A stretch of 64,000 nucleotides of DNA from Sporosarcina sp. HYO08 (GCF_001563475.1 NZ_LPUT01000028.1:1-64000); one strand, 5' to 3'. Numbered from the stretch's first letter, positions 8,230 through 18,737 are shown. Notes: generated by a model from the sequence alone, not told the origin. Numbers and translations are program-made.

Positions 8230-10227
8230 TTAAACTTTAAACTGATTGACTGCTTGATGTAATTCCTCACTCAACTCTGTTAACGTTTCCGCGGCATCCG
8301 TTACCGACTGGATTGCGCGAAGTTGTTCGTCTGAGGAGGCACTCACTTCTTCGCAAGCAGCTGCCGTTTCCTCGGCTGTTGCAGCCATTGTTTGGATCGT
8401 TACGGCGACGTCCGTTTTCAAGATGTCAACGCTTTGGATCTCTTTGTACACGGCGTCGATTGAATTTTGCATCGCTGTCATTAAAGCAGAAATTTCGCTG
8501 AAAGTCATTTCCGTATTGTGGACAACCGCGCTTTGGTGATGGAAGTTTTCACGCGTGTCCGTCATTTGCGCAGCCACTTGACGAGATCCTTCCTGAAGTT
8601 CTTGGACGGTCGCACGCACTTCATCCGTTGAGCGTGCTGATTGCTCTGCAAGTTTTCGAACTTCTTCCGCTACGACTGCAAACCCTTTCCCATGTTCGCC
8701 GGCGCGTGCAGCTTCAATGCTCGCATTTAATGCAAGAAGATTCGTTTGAGAAGAAATTTCGGTAATTGTCGTCATAACGTTCCCGATTGCACCGACTTTT
8801 TCTTCAAGCGTACCGACGACTTCAGACATCGATTGTAAATTGCGTTCCCAGTCGTTGAATGAATGTTTTAGGTCTTGCATTTGGTGTTGGCCGTTGGTAT
8901 TCATTTCACCAGCTTTTGTGGCAATATCAGTCATTCCGCTGGCTTTTAGCATAATTTCATTGATTTGGTTTCCTAAGTGCTCAGATCTTTCCGTCACGGT
9001 TTCTGCATCTTCCGCCGATTTGGCCGCACCGAGTGCGATTTCATTGATCGCGTGTGCGACTTCTTCACTAGATGCATTCGTTTCTTCAGCCACTGCGCTT
9101 AGGCTTTCAGAGCTAGCACGAACATTAGATGCAGAGTCATTGACGACTCCAATGATTGCATTCATATTTTCAATCATCGCATTAAAATTAACGGCAAGTT
9201 CTCCAATCTCATCTTTAGATTGTATTTTTGATCGAACGGTAAGATCCCCATTCGAAACAGAATCCATCAATGTCTTCAATTTCGAAAGCGGTTGAATCAT
9301 TCTATTGATCATGAAGTAAAGGACGATGAAAAATAGTAACAGCGTCGCAAGTGCAATGATGATCATGGAATTTTGGATTGTATCGGCTGTTTGATTAATA
9401 TTCTTTTTTTCGTAAACAGCACCGACTTTCCAATGAAGATTTGGAGTTGTTTTGAATACCATTACCCGATTGGTGTTTTCAAACTGGTAGTGAATCGCAC
9501 CTTGATTTTCACTGGAAGTATACATGTCTTGAATGAATGGATAGTCCATTAAATTATCCCCGCGTAAAGTGGGGTGAACGATTGCAACGCCGTTTGCATC
9601 GAGAATGATTGGATAACCATCAAATTCTAATTGGCTTTTTCCGATATTCTCCGTCAACGTTGTGAGTTGAATATCGATACCGATGACACCGGAAAGCCTA
9701 TTGTTATTTTGTACAGCTTTCGATGCAGTAATGACAAATTCTCCGGTTGCTTCGTCGATATAAGGGCTTGTCCAGTGGACCGAATGTGGATCCGCCACTG
9801 CATTTTCGTACCATGGACGGATGGTTGGATCAAAATCGCCTAAATCTACATAAGGAACAATCGTTGTCTGTTTAGTAGTAGTTGCGTAGAAAACAGATGA
9901 GGCATCGTCAAATAAATGTAGCAAAGAAGTTAATTCTTTGGTAAGCGCTTCTCGTGAATGTTCTGTTCCACCAACCGCTATGGGTTCCTCTGTGTACCCT
10001 GAAATTATATCCGATGTTGCTTGTAGCAATAGGGTTTTTTCATATTGTTCAAGATAATACATAATAGAATTGCTGATTTCTCCTACGAATGCGCTGCTTT
10101 GATGGATCAGACTTTCTTCTGTTTTACTCTTTACGAGCATACTGCTAAAACTAGTCACGGCAGTCATACCAATCAGAAATAGCACCATGACAGTGACTAT
10201 AATTCTTGTTTTAATCGATCGAAACAT
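8230..10227 (-). CDS. methyl-accepting chemotaxis protein with dCache sensor
   Basis: This 665-residue receptor has an N-terminal membrane helix and an extracellular double-Cache sensor of about 240 residues. The [20 protein letters not shown] segment typical of dCache_1 amino-acid or carboxylate sensors is visible. A second helix ([20 protein letters not shown]), a HAMP domain and a full signalling domain with the [20 protein letters not shown] tip follow. ATG 10227 is chosen because GAGGGTG lies 6 bases before it; the upstream TTG at 10245 has no SD. It is transcribed on its own from a sigma-D-like promoter. The ligand cannot be told from sequence. Confidence 0.94.
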   Translation of the reverse strand: MFRSIKTRIIVTVMVLFLIGMTAVTSFSSMLVKSKTEESLIHQSSAFVGEISNSIMYYLEQYEKTLLLQATSDIISGYTEEPIAVGGTEHSREALTKELTSLLHLFDDASSVFYATTTKQTTIVPYVDLGDFDPTIRPWYENAVADPHSVHWTSPYIDEATGEFVITASKAVQNNNRLSGVIGIDIQLTTLTENIGKSQLEFDGYPIILDANGVAIVHPTLRGDNLMDYPFIQDMYTSSENQGAIHYQFENTNRVMVFKTTPNLHWKVGAVYEKKNINQTADTIQNSMIIIALATLLLFFIVLYFMINRMIQPLSKLKTLMDSVSNGDLTVRSKIQSKDEIGELAVNFNAMIENMNAIIGVVNDSASNVRASSESLSAVAEETNASSEEVAHAINEIALGAAKSAEDAETVTERSEHLGNQINEIMLKASGMTDIATKAGEMNTNGQHQMQDLKHSFNDWERNLQSMSEVVGTLEEKVGAIGNVMTTITEISSQTNLLALNASIEAARAGEHGKGFAVVAEEVRKLAEQSARSTDEVRATVQELQEGSRQVAAQMTDTRENFHHQSAVVHNTEMTFSEISALMTAMQNSIDAVYKEIQSVDILKTDVAVTIQTMAATAEETAAACEEVSASSDEQLRAIQSVTDAAETLTELSEELHQAVNQFKV

Positions 10228-10265
10228 AAGACACCCTCTATTCAAAAAAATTTGATCTTCTTATT

Positions 10266-10292
10266 ATGTCGGTCAATATAATCATTAATTTA
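10266..10292 (-). promoter_or_regulatory. sigma-D-like promoter of the dCache chemoreceptor
   Basis: On the minus strand the site reads TAAA-N15-ACCGACAT. The -35 and the spacing are exact and the -10 has two mismatches to GCCGATAT. It lies 38 bases before the start codon. Confidence 0.6.
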
Positions 10293-10393
10293 GACTTATA
10301 ATGAAACAATTGCATTAAAAGCGTTTTTAAAAAGCCCATTTGCGATTTTAGCAATCTATGATATAGTGAATTATAAGAAAACTGAAAAGATTT

Positions 10394-10490
10394 AACCGCT
10401 AGGGGTGTCTATTTTTGTACGGCTGAGACGCATTTTGATATGCGGACCCTTTGAACCTGATCTGGCTCATACCAGCGAAGGGAAGTGGTT
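10394..10490 (+). promoter_or_regulatory. TPP (thiamine pyrophosphate) riboswitch
   Basis: The conserved thi-box elements are present in order: AGGGGTG, GGCTGAGA, then ACCCTTTGAACCTGATCTGG, then a GCGAAGGGAAGTGG 3' element. The P1 helix pairs AACCGCT (10394-10400) with AGTGGTT (10484-10490). It lies directly upstream of thiM and should shut down the thi operon when TPP is plentiful. Confidence 0.95.
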
Positions 10491-10524
10491 CGCCGTTTAA
10501 ACTAAGAAAGCTACCGACAGTGCG

Positions 10525-10565
10525 AGCCGCTACTTCAACTGATGAGTTGAGGGAGCGGCTTTTTC
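10525..10565 (+). terminator. riboswitch expression-platform terminator
   Basis: A 16-bp nearly continuous stem (AGCCGCT...CTTCAACT with AGTTGAGG...AGCGGCT) is followed by TTTTT. It sits 35 bases after the TPP aptamer and before thiM, as expected for transcriptional control. Confidence 0.85.
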
Positions 10566-10598
10566 AATTTTCAATTACGGGAAAAGGGAGTCGGGAAT

Positions 10599-11396
10599 AT
10601 GACAAATCTGAATGATATTAAACAAAAAAATCCATTAATTCATTGCTTAACGAATATCGTTGTGGCGAACTTCCAAGCGAATGGTTTACTTGCCCTCGGC
10701 GCATCACCAATTATGGCAGATTCGATTGAAGAAGCGGCAGAAGTAGCTGCTTTCTCATCTGCGGTGTTGGTCAATATTGGAACGTTGGACCCTGCTTCAG
10801 TCGATGCGATGATCGCTGCTGGAAAAAGTGCCAATGAACATGGAAAGCCACTCGTTCTTGATCCTGTCGGTGTAGGGGCGACTGCTTTTCGGAAGCGAAC
10901 TGTTGAAAAAATGTTAGGGGAATTAAAAGTTACACTCATTCGCGGGAATGCTGCGGAAATTGCTGCGATTGCCGGGGTGGAGTGGTCTTCAAAAGGTGTC
11001 GACGCGGGGGATGGAACGGCTAATTTAGATGTTGCGGCTCAAAAAGTGGCCAAGCAATATGGCTGCATTGTGGCGGTGACGGGTGAAACGGATATCGTTA
11101 CAGACGGTGTACAGCTTATTCGCATTACAGGTGGTCATCCGCTCATGTCCCGTGTTACCGGTACGGGTTGCTTGTTAAGCGCAGTCAGTGCGGCGTTTTT
11201 AGCAGTTGGGAATGATCGTCCGCTTGAAGCTGTCGCGGAAAGTTTGGCGTTTTATAAAAAAGCGGGGGAAATTGCAGCGGGAGAGGCAAAAGGACCTGGC
11301 GATTTTGAAGTTCAGTTTTTGAATGCACTGTATACGCTAAATGAAAACACATTCGCAAACATAAAACAGACACGAATAGGGGAGAAAGTAACATGA
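10599..11396 (+). CDS. thiM: hydroxyethylthiazole kinase
   Basis: ThiM phosphorylates 4-methyl-5-(2-hydroxyethyl)thiazole in the thiazole salvage branch of thiamine synthesis. The 265-residue protein has the family N-terminus (PLIHCLTNIVVANFQANGLL), the MADSIEEA segment and the catalytic-loop VTGTGCLLSA near residue 190. The SD is GGGAG. It is the first gene of the thiM-thiD-thiE-thiW operon behind the TPP riboswitch, and its stop overlaps thiD by 4 bases (ATGA). Confidence 0.96.
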   Translation: MTNLNDIKQKNPLIHCLTNIVVANFQANGLLALGASPIMADSIEEAAEVAAFSSAVLVNIGTLDPASVDAMIAAGKSANEHGKPLVLDPVGVGATAFRKRTVEKMLGELKVTLIRGNAAEIAAIAGVEWSSKGVDAGDGTANLDVAAQKVAKQYGCIVAVTGETDIVTDGVQLIRITGGHPLMSRVTGTGCLLSAVSAAFLAVGNDRPLEAVAESLAFYKKAGEIAAGEAKGPGDFEVQFLNALYTLNENTFANIKQTRIGEKVT

Positions 11397-12232
11397 CAAA
11401 AATCGCATTGACAATTGCCGGATCGGACAGCGGAGGGGGCGCTGGTATCCAGGCGGATCTGAAGACATTTCAAGAATTAGATGTATTTGGGACATCGGCA
11501 TTGACCGCCGTAACAGCGCAAAATACATTAGGCGTTCATGGTGTGCAAGCAATTGATACTGAAGTGGTTGTTGCACAAATAGAAGCCGTGTTAAATGATT
11601 TTACAGTAGGTGCAGCAAAAACAGGCATGCTGTTCTCAGCTGAAATTATAGAAGCTGTTGCACGTACACTAAGAAATTATCCACGTTTCCCGCTAGTCAT
11701 TGATCCGGTGATGATTGCAAAAGGCGGGGCATCCTTACTGCTAGAAGAAGCTGTTACGGCGTTAAAAGAAGAGTTACTTCCGCTTGCATCGCTCATCACA
11801 CCGAATGTCCCGGAGGCAGAAGTGTTAACGGGAATGACCATTCGAACGGTAGAAGATTTGACGATTGCGGCGGAGAAACTGTTGGAAATGGGTTCGGAAG
11901 CGGTCGTTATTAAAGGTGGACATCGTCTTGATACGGCGCTTGCCGAAGACTATTTCGTTTCGGCAAGCGGCGAAAGCTTTTTAATGCGCAGCCCGCGAAT
12001 CGATACGGAAGATACGCACGGAACAGGTTGTACATTTGCCGCGGCGATTACGGCAGAACTTGCGAAAGGCGTTTCAATAGAAGAAGCGGTCATTACAGCC
12101 AAGCATTTCATTCATGCGGCGATTGTAGAAGGTCTTGCAATCGGACAAGGGCACGGTCCGACAAATCATGCAGCATTTAGAAAACAAAGAGCTGCTGTTC
12201 GAAAGGAAGTCGAGTTAATTGGCAAACATTGA
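11393..12232 (+). CDS. thiD: hydroxymethylpyrimidine/phosphomethylpyrimidine kinase
   Basis: ThiD phosphorylates HMP and then HMP-phosphate to give the pyrimidine half of thiamine. The ribokinase-fold signatures are clear: TIAGSDSGGGAGIQADLKTF at the N-terminus, VIDPVMIAKGG in the middle and DTHGTGCTFAAAI at the anion-hole/catalytic Asp region. At 279 residues it is of normal length. It overlaps thiM by 4 bases and thiE by 14 bases, so translation is tightly coupled. The riboswitch upstream of thiM controls it. Confidence 0.96.
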   Translation: MTKIALTIAGSDSGGGAGIQADLKTFQELDVFGTSALTAVTAQNTLGVHGVQAIDTEVVVAQIEAVLNDFTVGAAKTGMLFSAEIIEAVARTLRNYPRFPLVIDPVMIAKGGASLLLEEAVTALKEELLPLASLITPNVPEAEVLTGMTIRTVEDLTIAAEKLLEMGSEAVVIKGGHRLDTALAEDYFVSASGESFLMRSPRIDTEDTHGTGCTFAAAITAELAKGVSIEEAVITAKHFIHAAIVEGLAIGQGHGPTNHAAFRKQRAAVRKEVELIGKH

Positions 12233-12878
12233 TATCCAACTGTATTTCATTATGGGGACAGAAAATACAAAAAATCCACTTGGGGTTCTAGAAGAAGTGT
12301 TGCAGGAAGGGATTACCTGTTTTCAACTGCGGGAAAAAGGACCGCATGCCCTAATAGGCGACGAAAAACGTGCATTTGCGGAGAAGTGTCAGCAGCTCTG
12401 TCGGCAATATGGCGTGCCGTTTATTGTGAATGATGATGTTGAACTTGCACTTGCAATTGACGCGGATGGCGTACATATCGGGCAGGACGATGAAAGTGCG
12501 GCAGATGTGCGAAAGAAAATGGGTGCTCATAAGATACTCGGTGTGTCAGTTCATTCAATAGAAGAAGCGATTGCTGCAAAAGAAGCGGGTGCCGATTATG
12601 TAGGGATGGGACCTATTTATCCCACAATTTCGAAGTCTGATGCGAAGCCGGTTGCGGGGACGGACAAATTGCAAGAAGTAGCAGCGTTATTTCCAGACTT
12701 GCCAATTGTCGGCATTGGCGGCATCACGCCGGAAAATGCCGCTCCCGTATTTCGCGCAGGCGGTGCAGGAGTAGCGGCCATCTCTATCATTGCCTCTGCG
12801 GAAAGCCCAAAAGCAGTCGTGCGCCGCTTTCAAGATGTGATTGCGAATGAAATGCAAGAACGGGGCATCTTAAGATGA
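12219..12878 (+). CDS. thiE: thiamine-phosphate synthase
   Basis: ThiE joins HMP pyrophosphate and thiazole phosphate to make thiamine phosphate. The TIM-barrel motifs FQLREKG, VNDDVELALAIDADGVHIGQ, GMGPIYPTISKSDAKP and GIGGITPENA are all present over 219 residues. The start is TTG 12219, which overlaps the end of thiD; a later ATG at 12251 is not in the frame and would truncate the first strand. It overlaps thiW by 4 bases. The operon therefore covers salvage of both halves and their coupling. Confidence 0.95.
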   Translation: MANIDIQLYFIMGTENTKNPLGVLEEVLQEGITCFQLREKGPHALIGDEKRAFAEKCQQLCRQYGVPFIVNDDVELALAIDADGVHIGQDDESAADVRKKMGAHKILGVSVHSIEEAIAAKEAGADYVGMGPIYPTISKSDAKPVAGTDKLQEVAALFPDLPIVGIGGITPENAAPVFRAGGAGVAAISIIASAESPKAVVRRFQDVIANEMQERGILR

Positions 12879-13372
12879 ACACGAGAAAGCTTGTACTCAT
12901 AACCGTCTTTTCAGCAATCGCAGTCGCTGGTTCCGTCTTTGTGTCATTTCCGGCAGGTATTGCACGCGCTTATCCAATCCAACATGCGGTCAATGTCGTT
13001 GCGGCTGTTTTGCTTGGGCCGCTCCCAGCTGTCATCATTGCATTTCTAACTGGACTCATCCGTGTACTGACCGGAACAGGCTCTTTACTCGCTTTTCCGG
13101 GCGGCATGATCGGTGCTGCGCTGGCAGGTTTACTATTTAAAACATCAGGCCGCGTTTGGGTTGCGGCGATTGGGGAAATGATCGGAACGAGCGTTATTGC
13201 CTCATTATTTGCTGTACCTTACGCTGCCATTTTAATGGGCACAACGGTAACTGCTCTATTTTTCGTACCGCCTTTTCTCGTTTCGAGTGTGAGTGGTGCA
13301 ATTATTGGTGCAATTTTAGTCGTCAGACTTCAAAAAACACCGGCAATCCGAAGAATCCAACAACAATTTTAG
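12875..13372 (+). CDS. thiW: thiazole-specific ECF transporter substrate-binding subunit
   Basis: This 165-residue protein has five or six membrane helices and small-residue-rich loops. Its N-terminus (SVFVSFPAGIARAYPIQHAVNVVAAV) and GGMIGAALAGLLF segment fit ThiW, the S-component of an energy-coupling-factor importer presumed to take up the thiazole precursor. It overlaps thiE by 4 bases and closes the TPP-regulated operon. Its partner ECF ATPases are not in the window. Confidence 0.9.
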   Translation: MNTRKLVLITVFSAIAVAGSVFVSFPAGIARAYPIQHAVNVVAAVLLGPLPAVIIAFLTGLIRVLTGTGSLLAFPGGMIGAALAGLLFKTSGRVWVAAIGEMIGTSVIASLFAVPYAAILMGTTVTALFFVPPFLVSSVSGAIIGAILVVRLQKTPAIRRIQQQF

Positions 13373-13698
13373 CCACGCAATATGAAAAGTAATGTTAATC
13401 CATACAGTAGTATGGCAAGAGACGGAAATTTTTATGAGACGAAATGATGAAGCGGATCGTTAAAACACTTCAATTTTTCCGGAATAGACAACAGTTTCCA
13501 TTCATGAAAGACCTTCTATTTTCCTATACTATAAGTGCTGCTTTTAACTTCCCACTGTATTGAAATGTAGCGAAATACGGAACGTTCCATATTTCGCCAC
13601 ATTTCGATAAAATTTAAAATAATATTCAGTTTTCAGAAGGACTTTATGGGGAAGGTGTAGAAGTGTAAGTATAAGGTTTAAATAAAGGAGGAGTTCTT
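13373..13698 (+). other. 326-base intergenic region before hpf
   Basis: No gene is supportable here. It holds a small CCATAC/GTATGG hairpin near 13404, a 44-base palindrome at 13562-13605 and the hpf leader. I see no canonical terminator after thiW. Confidence 0.5.
13562..13605. repeat. 44-base loopless palindrome upstream of hpf
   Basis: Two adjacent 22-base arms (13562-13583 and 13584-13605) are reverse complements at 20 of 22 positions. They centre on GGAACGTTCC. There is no U-run directly after it, so it does not look like an intrinsic terminator. It could be an operator or an RNA hairpin. Confidence 0.75.
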
Positions 13699-14259
13699 AT
13701 GTTAGACTTCAACATCCGTGGTGAAAATATTGAGGTGACTCCAGCAATTCGTGAGCACGTTGAGAAGAAAGTTCAAAAACTTGAAAGGTACTTCACTGAA
13801 GGTGCGAATGCGACTGCAAACGTGAATTTAAAAGTATATAATGACAGACAAACAAAAGTAGAAGTGACAATCCCAATGAAAAATCTGACACTCCGCGCAG
13901 AGGAGCGTCATGAAGATATGTATGCGGCTGTTGACTTAATTGTTGACAAGCTCGAAAGACAAATTCGTAAATATAAAACAAGAGTAAACCGTAAATTCCG
14001 CGAGCGCGAAGGAGTTGCCAATTTCTTCAATTCAGTGAGCAAAAGCGATGACCAAAACGTTCAAACGGAAGAAGATCATGAATTTTCAGTCGTTCGTACA
14101 AAACAATTTGATTTAAAACCGATGGACCAAGACGAGGCAATTTTGCAAATGAATATGCTTGGCCATAACTTCTTCATCTTCACAGATGCAGAATCTGACG
14201 GCACACACATCGTTTACAAGCGAAGAGACGGCAGATATGGATTAATTGAAACAAATTAA
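13699..14259 (+). CDS. hpf: long-form ribosome hibernation-promoting factor
   Basis: HPF binds the small subunit in resting cells and drives 70S-to-100S dimerisation, silencing and protecting ribosomes. Residues 1-100 carry the S30AE domain (MLDFNIRGENIEVTPAIREH). The C-terminal 55 residues form the dimerisation domain of the long form (PMDQDEAILQMNMLGHNFFI...YKRRDGRYGLIE). The 186-residue length fits B. subtilis YvyD. A strong AAAGGAGGAG SD precedes ATG 13699. It is monocistronic and ends in a terminator. The preceding palindrome may be regulatory. Confidence 0.96.
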   Translation: MLDFNIRGENIEVTPAIREHVEKKVQKLERYFTEGANATANVNLKVYNDRQTKVEVTIPMKNLTLRAEERHEDMYAAVDLIVDKLERQIRKYKTRVNRKFREREGVANFFNSVSKSDDQNVQTEEDHEFSVVRTKQFDLKPMDQDEAILQMNMLGHNFFIFTDAESDGTHIVYKRRDGRYGLIETN

Positions 14260-14269
14260 TGAATTTAGT

Positions 14270-14300
14270 AAAGGCTCCCTATCCAACGGGGGCTTTTTTT
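14270..14300 (+). terminator. intrinsic terminator after hpf
   Basis: A 10-bp stem with two G-U pairs (AAAGGCTCCC / GGGGGCTTTT) is followed by seven T. It lies 11 bases past the hpf stop. Confidence 0.75.
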
Positions 14301-14428
14301 ATGTCCCGAAACAAGCGGGAGGTCATCGAAAACATCGGTGCAGTATTACGTAACTTTAATTTTTCACGGAACAAATTACAAGAAAAAGTCGTTAATCATC
14401 ATGAAGAATTAATTTCAAGTAAGACCAT

Positions 14429-14457
14429 TTGCACCGCTCTTTTCGCAATGTTAAAAT
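14429..14457 (+). promoter_or_regulatory. sigma-A promoter of secA
   Basis: TTGCAC and TAAAAT are separated by exactly 17 bases, 33 bases before the secA start codon. Each hexamer is close to consensus. Confidence 0.65.
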
Positions 14458-14489
14458 AAACGATGAACTATATGAGGATGTGACCAAAA

Positions 14490-16997
14490 ATGCTTGGCGT
14501 ACTGAATAGAATGTTTGATATGAATAAAAGAGAGTTAAGGCGTCTGGAAAAAATTGCAGATCAAGTTGAACGGCTTTCCGCTAATATGGAACAACTGTCT
14601 GATGAGCAATTAAAAGCGAAGACAGAAGAATTTAAAGCACGATTGGCAGATGGAGAGACACTGGACAATTTGCAAGTTGAAGCATTTGCGGTTGTTCGCG
14701 AAGCATCCCGCCGTGTGCTTGGCATGTATCCATTCCGCGTTCAAATCATTGGGGCGGCTGCTTTACATGAAGGAAATATTGCGGAAATGAAGACAGGAGA
14801 AGGGAAGACGTTAACGTCTACATTAGCCGTCTATTTAAACGCACTTGCAGGAAAAGGTGTGCATGTCATAACGGTTAACGAATACCTTGCGAGCCGTGAC
14901 GCAAATGAAATGGGACAATTGTATGAATTCCTTGGCTTAACTGTTGGCTTAAACTTGAACAGTTTAACGAAGGAAGAAAAATACGAAGCCTATGAAGCGG
15001 ATATTACCTACAGCACGAACAACGAACTCGGCTTTGATTATTTACGGGACAACATGGTGTTGTATAACGAGCACAAAGTACAGCGGCCTCTATTTTTTGG
15101 CGTCGTTGACGAAGTGGACTCGATTCTTATTGATGAAGCGCGAACACCACTTATTATCTCAGGACAGGCGGCAAAATCTGCGGAGTTATACAGATTGGCA
15201 AACCGCTTTGTTATCTCTTTGCAAAAAGAAGAAGATTATTCCTACGACGAATCGACAAAAGGCGTTGTATTAACGGAGGCAGGAATTGAAAAAGCGGAAA
15301 AGGCATTTTCAATTGAGAACTTATTTGATTTAAAGCATGTTGCGTTGAATCATGCGATTACACAGTCGTTAAAAGCACATGCTAGTATGCATATTGACGT
15401 CGATTACGTTGTACAAGAAGGCGAAGTTGTCATTGTTGACTCCTTTACAGGTCGTTTAATGAAAGGACGTCGTTACAGTGACGGACTTCACCAAGCGATT
15501 GAAGCGAAAGAAGGCTTGGAAGTTCAAAATGAAACGATGACGCTTGCAACGATTACGTTCCAAAACTTCTTCCGGATGTACGAAAAGCTGTCGGGGATGA
15601 CAGGTACTGCGAAAACGGAAGAAGAGGAATTCCGCAATATATACAATATGAATGTGATTGCGATTCCGACAAACCGTCCAATTGCGCGGGATGATCGTGC
15701 AGATCTCATCTATGCAACAATGAATGGAAAATACAAAGCGGTTGCAGAAGAGATTAAGAATCGCAACGCAAAAGGACAGCCAGTACTTGTTGGAACCGTA
15801 GCAATTGAAACGTCAGAAATTATTTCGAACTATTTGAAGCAGTACGGCATAAAACATAATGTATTGAACGCGAAAAACCACGGACGAGAAGCCGATATCA
15901 TTTTGGAAGCAGGGCAGCGAGGTGCTGTAACCATTGCGACAAACATGGCAGGGCGAGGTACGGATATTAAACTAGGTGAAGGTGTTCAAGAACTTGGCGG
16001 ACTTGCGGTCATTGGCACGGAACGTCATGAATCACGACGCATCGACAATCAGCTGCGCGGTCGTTCGGGGCGTCAAGGAGATCCAGGTGTTACCCAGTTT
16101 TACTTATCACTAGAAGACGACTTGATGCGCCGCTTCGGATCAGATCAAATGAAATCAATGATGACGAAGCTTGGGATGGACGATGAGACACCGATCCAAT
16201 CGAAGATGGTCTCCCGCTCCGTTGAATCTGCTCAAAAACGAGTCGAAGGGAACAACTTTGATGCGCGGAAACGTCTCCTTCAGTACGATGATGTACTTCG
16301 TCAGCAACGCGAAATTATTTACAAAGAACGAAACGATGTCTTATCTTCGGAAAATATTCGTGACATTCTTGACGACATGCTGACGAATGTGATTGAACGA
16401 GCAGTTGCGGCACATACATCTTCTGAACAACAGGCCGACTGGAACTTAAAAGGTCTGGAAGATTATCTTGGCGCCAATCTCCTGCCAGAAGGACGGTTAA
16501 CCAAGTCCGATATGGAAGGAAAGTCATTGGAAGAATTAACGGCGCTCATTCAAAATACAGTGATGGAGCGGTATGACGAAAAAGAACAAGAAATGTCTGC
16601 AGAACGGATGCGTGAATTCGAAAAAGTCGTTTTACTTCGTGCGATTGACTCGAAATGGATGGATCATATCGACGCGATGGATCAGCTCAGACAAGGGATT
16701 CACTTGCGCGCATATGGTCAAACAGATCCGCTTCGTGAATATCAAGCGGAAGGCTTTGCGATGTTCGAGGAGATGGTGATGTCAGTCGAGGATGACGCAG
16801 CGAAATATGTGATGAAAGCTGAAATTCGCAATAACCTTGAGCGGGAAGAAGTCGCAAAAGGTCAGGCAGTGAACCCGAAAGAAGGCGGAGAGCAAGTGCG
16901 CAAAAAACCGGCTCGCCGCGCTGTCAATATTGGACGCAACGATCCATGTCCTTGTGGCAGCGGAAAGAAATACAAACATTGTCACGGTAAAGCGTAA
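14490..16997 (+). CDS. secA: protein translocase motor ATPase SecA
   Basis: SecA pushes unfolded secretory proteins through SecYEG using ATP. The 835-residue protein has the nucleotide-binding fold with Walker [11 protein letters not shown] near residue 100. It also has the [18 protein letters not shown]alker B/DEAD segment, a second motor domain with GRGTDIKLG and [13 protein letters not shown], and the C-terminal zinc-binding [15 protein letters not shown]. The start is ATG 14490 after a GAGGATG SD. It precedes prfB by 35 bases, the order found in many Firmicutes. Confidence 0.98.
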   Translation: MLGVLNRMFDMNKRELRRLEKIADQVERLSANMEQLSDEQLKAKTEEFKARLADGETLDNLQVEAFAVVREASRRVLGMYPFRVQIIGAAALHEGNIAEMKTGEGKTLTSTLAVYLNALAGKGVHVITVNEYLASRDANEMGQLYEFLGLTVGLNLNSLTKEEKYEAYEADITYSTNNELGFDYLRDNMVLYNEHKVQRPLFFGVVDEVDSILIDEARTPLIISGQAAKSAELYRLANRFVISLQKEEDYSYDESTKGVVLTEAGIEKAEKAFSIENLFDLKHVALNHAITQSLKAHASMHIDVDYVVQEGEVVIVDSFTGRLMKGRRYSDGLHQAIEAKEGLEVQNETMTLATITFQNFFRMYEKLSGMTGTAKTEEEEFRNIYNMNVIAIPTNRPIARDDRADLIYATMNGKYKAVAEEIKNRNAKGQPVLVGTVAIETSEIISNYLKQYGIKHNVLNAKNHGREADIILEAGQRGAVTIATNMAGRGTDIKLGEGVQELGGLAVIGTERHESRRIDNQLRGRSGRQGDPGVTQFYLSLEDDLMRRFGSDQMKSMMTKLGMDDETPIQSKMVSRSVESAQKRVEGNNFDARKRLLQYDDVLRQQREIIYKERNDVLSSENIRDILDDMLTNVIERAVAAHTSSEQQADWNLKGLEDYLGANLLPEGRLTKSDMEGKSLEELTALIQNTVMERYDEKEQEMSAERMREFEKVVLLRAIDSKWMDHIDAMDQLRQGIHLRAYGQTDPLREYQAEGFAMFEEMVMSVEDDAAKYVMKAEIRNNLEREEVAKGQAVNPKEGGEQVRKKPARRAVNIGRNDPCPCGSGKKYKHCHGKA

Positions 16998-17032
16998 GCG
17001 GCCTGGCAATCTACATTCAGGAGGAACACGTT

Positions 17033-18137
17033 ATGATGGAATTATCGGAAGTACGGAACGAGCTCGACAAATCAGCTAAGAAATTAGCGGACTTTAGGGG
17101 GTCTCTTTGACTTAGAAAACAAAGAGGCAAGAATTCAAGAACTTGACGAAATTATGTTGGAACCCGGATTCTGGGATGACCAAGATGCTGCACAAAAGGT
17201 CATTTCCGAGTCGAATGGCTTAAAAGATATCGTTGGCGATTTTGTGGCGTTAAATGATACACAAGAAAATCTAGAAATGACGTTGGAACTGCTGCGTGAA
17301 GAATTTGACGCAGATTTGCAGGAGGAACTCGGCGAAGAGCTGAAAGAATTCAAAGGGAAGCTTGAAGACTTTGAATTACAGATGCTGTTAAGTGACGAAT
17401 TTGATAAAAATAGCGCGATTCTAGAAATCCATTCTGGCGCAGGTGGCACAGAATCCCAAGATTGGGCTTCCATGCTGCTACGCATGTATACGCGTTGGGC
17501 TGATGATCGTGGCTTTAAAGTAGAAACACTTGACTATCAAGCGGGCGATGAAGCAGGCGTGAAATCTGTGACCCTTTCCATTAAAGGGCATAATGCTTAC
17601 GGTTATTTAAAAGCGGAAAAAGGCGTTCATCGTCTTGTGCGTATTTCTCCATTTGATTCATCAGGCCGTCGTCATACGTCATTCTCGTCAATTGAAGTAA
17701 TGCCTGAGTTTGAAGGGGATATCGACATCGACATTAAACCTGAAGACGTTAAAATTGATACGTACCGTTCAAGTGGTGCGGGCGGACAGCACGTCAACAC
17801 AACAGACTCCGCTGTTCGAATGACCCACATTCCGACGGGTGCCATCGTTACTTGTCAAACTGAACGTTCGCAAATTAAAAACCGTGAACGTGCTTGGAAT
17901 TTGTTGAAAGCGAAAATTTATCAAATTAAAATTGAAGAAGAAGAAGCACGTCTGCTCGAAATCCGTGGTGAACAAAAAGAAATTGGATGGGGCAGTCAGA
18001 TCCGTTCTTACGTATTCCACCCGTATTCGATGGTGAAAGATCACCGTACGAATGCAGAAACAGGAAATGTCGGTGCTGTTATGGACGGAGAGATTGACGC
18101 ATTCATTAATGCTTATCTGCGTTCCCGCATTTCTTAA
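17033..18137 (+). CDS. prfB: peptide chain release factor 2 (programmed +1 frameshift)
   Basis: RF2 recognises UGA and UAA stop codons and releases the peptide through its GGQ loop ([15 protein letters not shown]). The gene is in two frames. ATG 17033 (SD AGGAGGAAC) reads 25 codons to an in-frame TGA at 17108-17110, preceded by AGGGGG and CTT. Slipping forward one base at CTT-T lets ribosomes continue from GAC 17109 to TAA 18137, giving 367 residues, the normal RF2 length. This is the well-known autoregulatory frameshift: when RF2 is scarce, slow termination at UGA favours the shift. All three elements (internal SD-like AGGGGG, CUU slip codon, UGA-C) are visible, so it is not a sequencing error. 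Confidence 0.97.
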
Positions 18138-18394
18138 CGAGCATTGGCCTCCACCGAAAATACGATGTAAAATGTTTGGAAAATGCAAATTGGTGTATAG
18201 TAAGGAGTAGAGGGCAGTCCTAAATGAGTGGTAAATGACTTGTTCACAGAAATGTAAGAATTGGCATTTATTTGATATGACGCCGTTCTTCTCCTCTTTT
18301 GACAAAAATTTACAAATCGTGTAGGGTTCAATTATGCCAACCTTTGGTATACTTATATTTGCAATACAACATTTACAGTATTGGAGGAAGAAAC

Positions 18395-18727
18395 ATGAAA
18401 ACTAAGTTTCTCGGAGTCCTGTTTGGCGCTGCACTTATCTTAGGAGCGTGTGGTGGCGGCGGTGACAACGCCAACAACGACAATAACACAGGTGGCGATA
18501 CAGCAAGTGTCGATGCTGAGAAAATCGTCAACAACAGCTGTGTGTCCTGTCATGGGAACAACCTCGAAGGACGCGGAAATGCACCAGCACTTGACGCAAT
18601 TGGTGCAACAATGTCTGAAGAACAAATTCACGATATTATTATTAATGGTCAAGGGGCTATGCCACCAGGAATTATTAAAGGTGATGAAGCCACAGCAGTT
18701 GCTAAATACTTAGCAGAGAAAAAATAA
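18395..18727 (+). CDS. cccB: lipoprotein cytochrome c-551
   Basis: This small membrane-anchored c-type cytochrome carries electrons in the respiratory chain outside the membrane. The 110-residue product has a lipoprotein signal ending LILGAC, a Gly/Asn/Asp-rich linker, the haem-binding CVSCH and a downstream Met ligand in GAMPPG. ATG 18395 lies behind GGAGGAAG; the open frame upstream to 18299 is untranslated leader. B. subtilis cccB is also a lipoprotein beside this prfB/ftsE region, which supports the symbol. Confidence 0.9.
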   Translation: MKTKFLGVLFGAALILGACGGGGDNANNDNNTGGDTASVDAEKIVNNSCVSCHGNNLEGRGNAPALDAIGATMSEEQIHDIIINGQGAMPPGIIKGDEATAVAKYLAEKK

Positions 18728-18737
18728 ATTAAATTGT

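Noticed and set aside
8840-9295. 151-codon plus-strand frame inside the dCache chemoreceptor gene
   Set aside because: Antisense shadow of the conserved signalling domain; no ribosome binding site and low-complexity Ser/Ala composition.
14259-14459. 66-codon open frame between hpf and secA
   Set aside because: It starts inside the hpf terminator hairpin, has no ribosome binding site, and overlaps the secA promoter.
17108-17110. In-frame TGA in prfB as a nonsense mutation
   Set aside because: The AGGGGG and CTT-TGA-C context is the conserved RF2 programmed frameshift, so the gene is intact.
18299-18394. 32-residue N-terminal extension of the cytochrome
   Set aside because: It would bury the lipoprotein signal peptide, and the SD GGAGGAAG supports ATG 18395.
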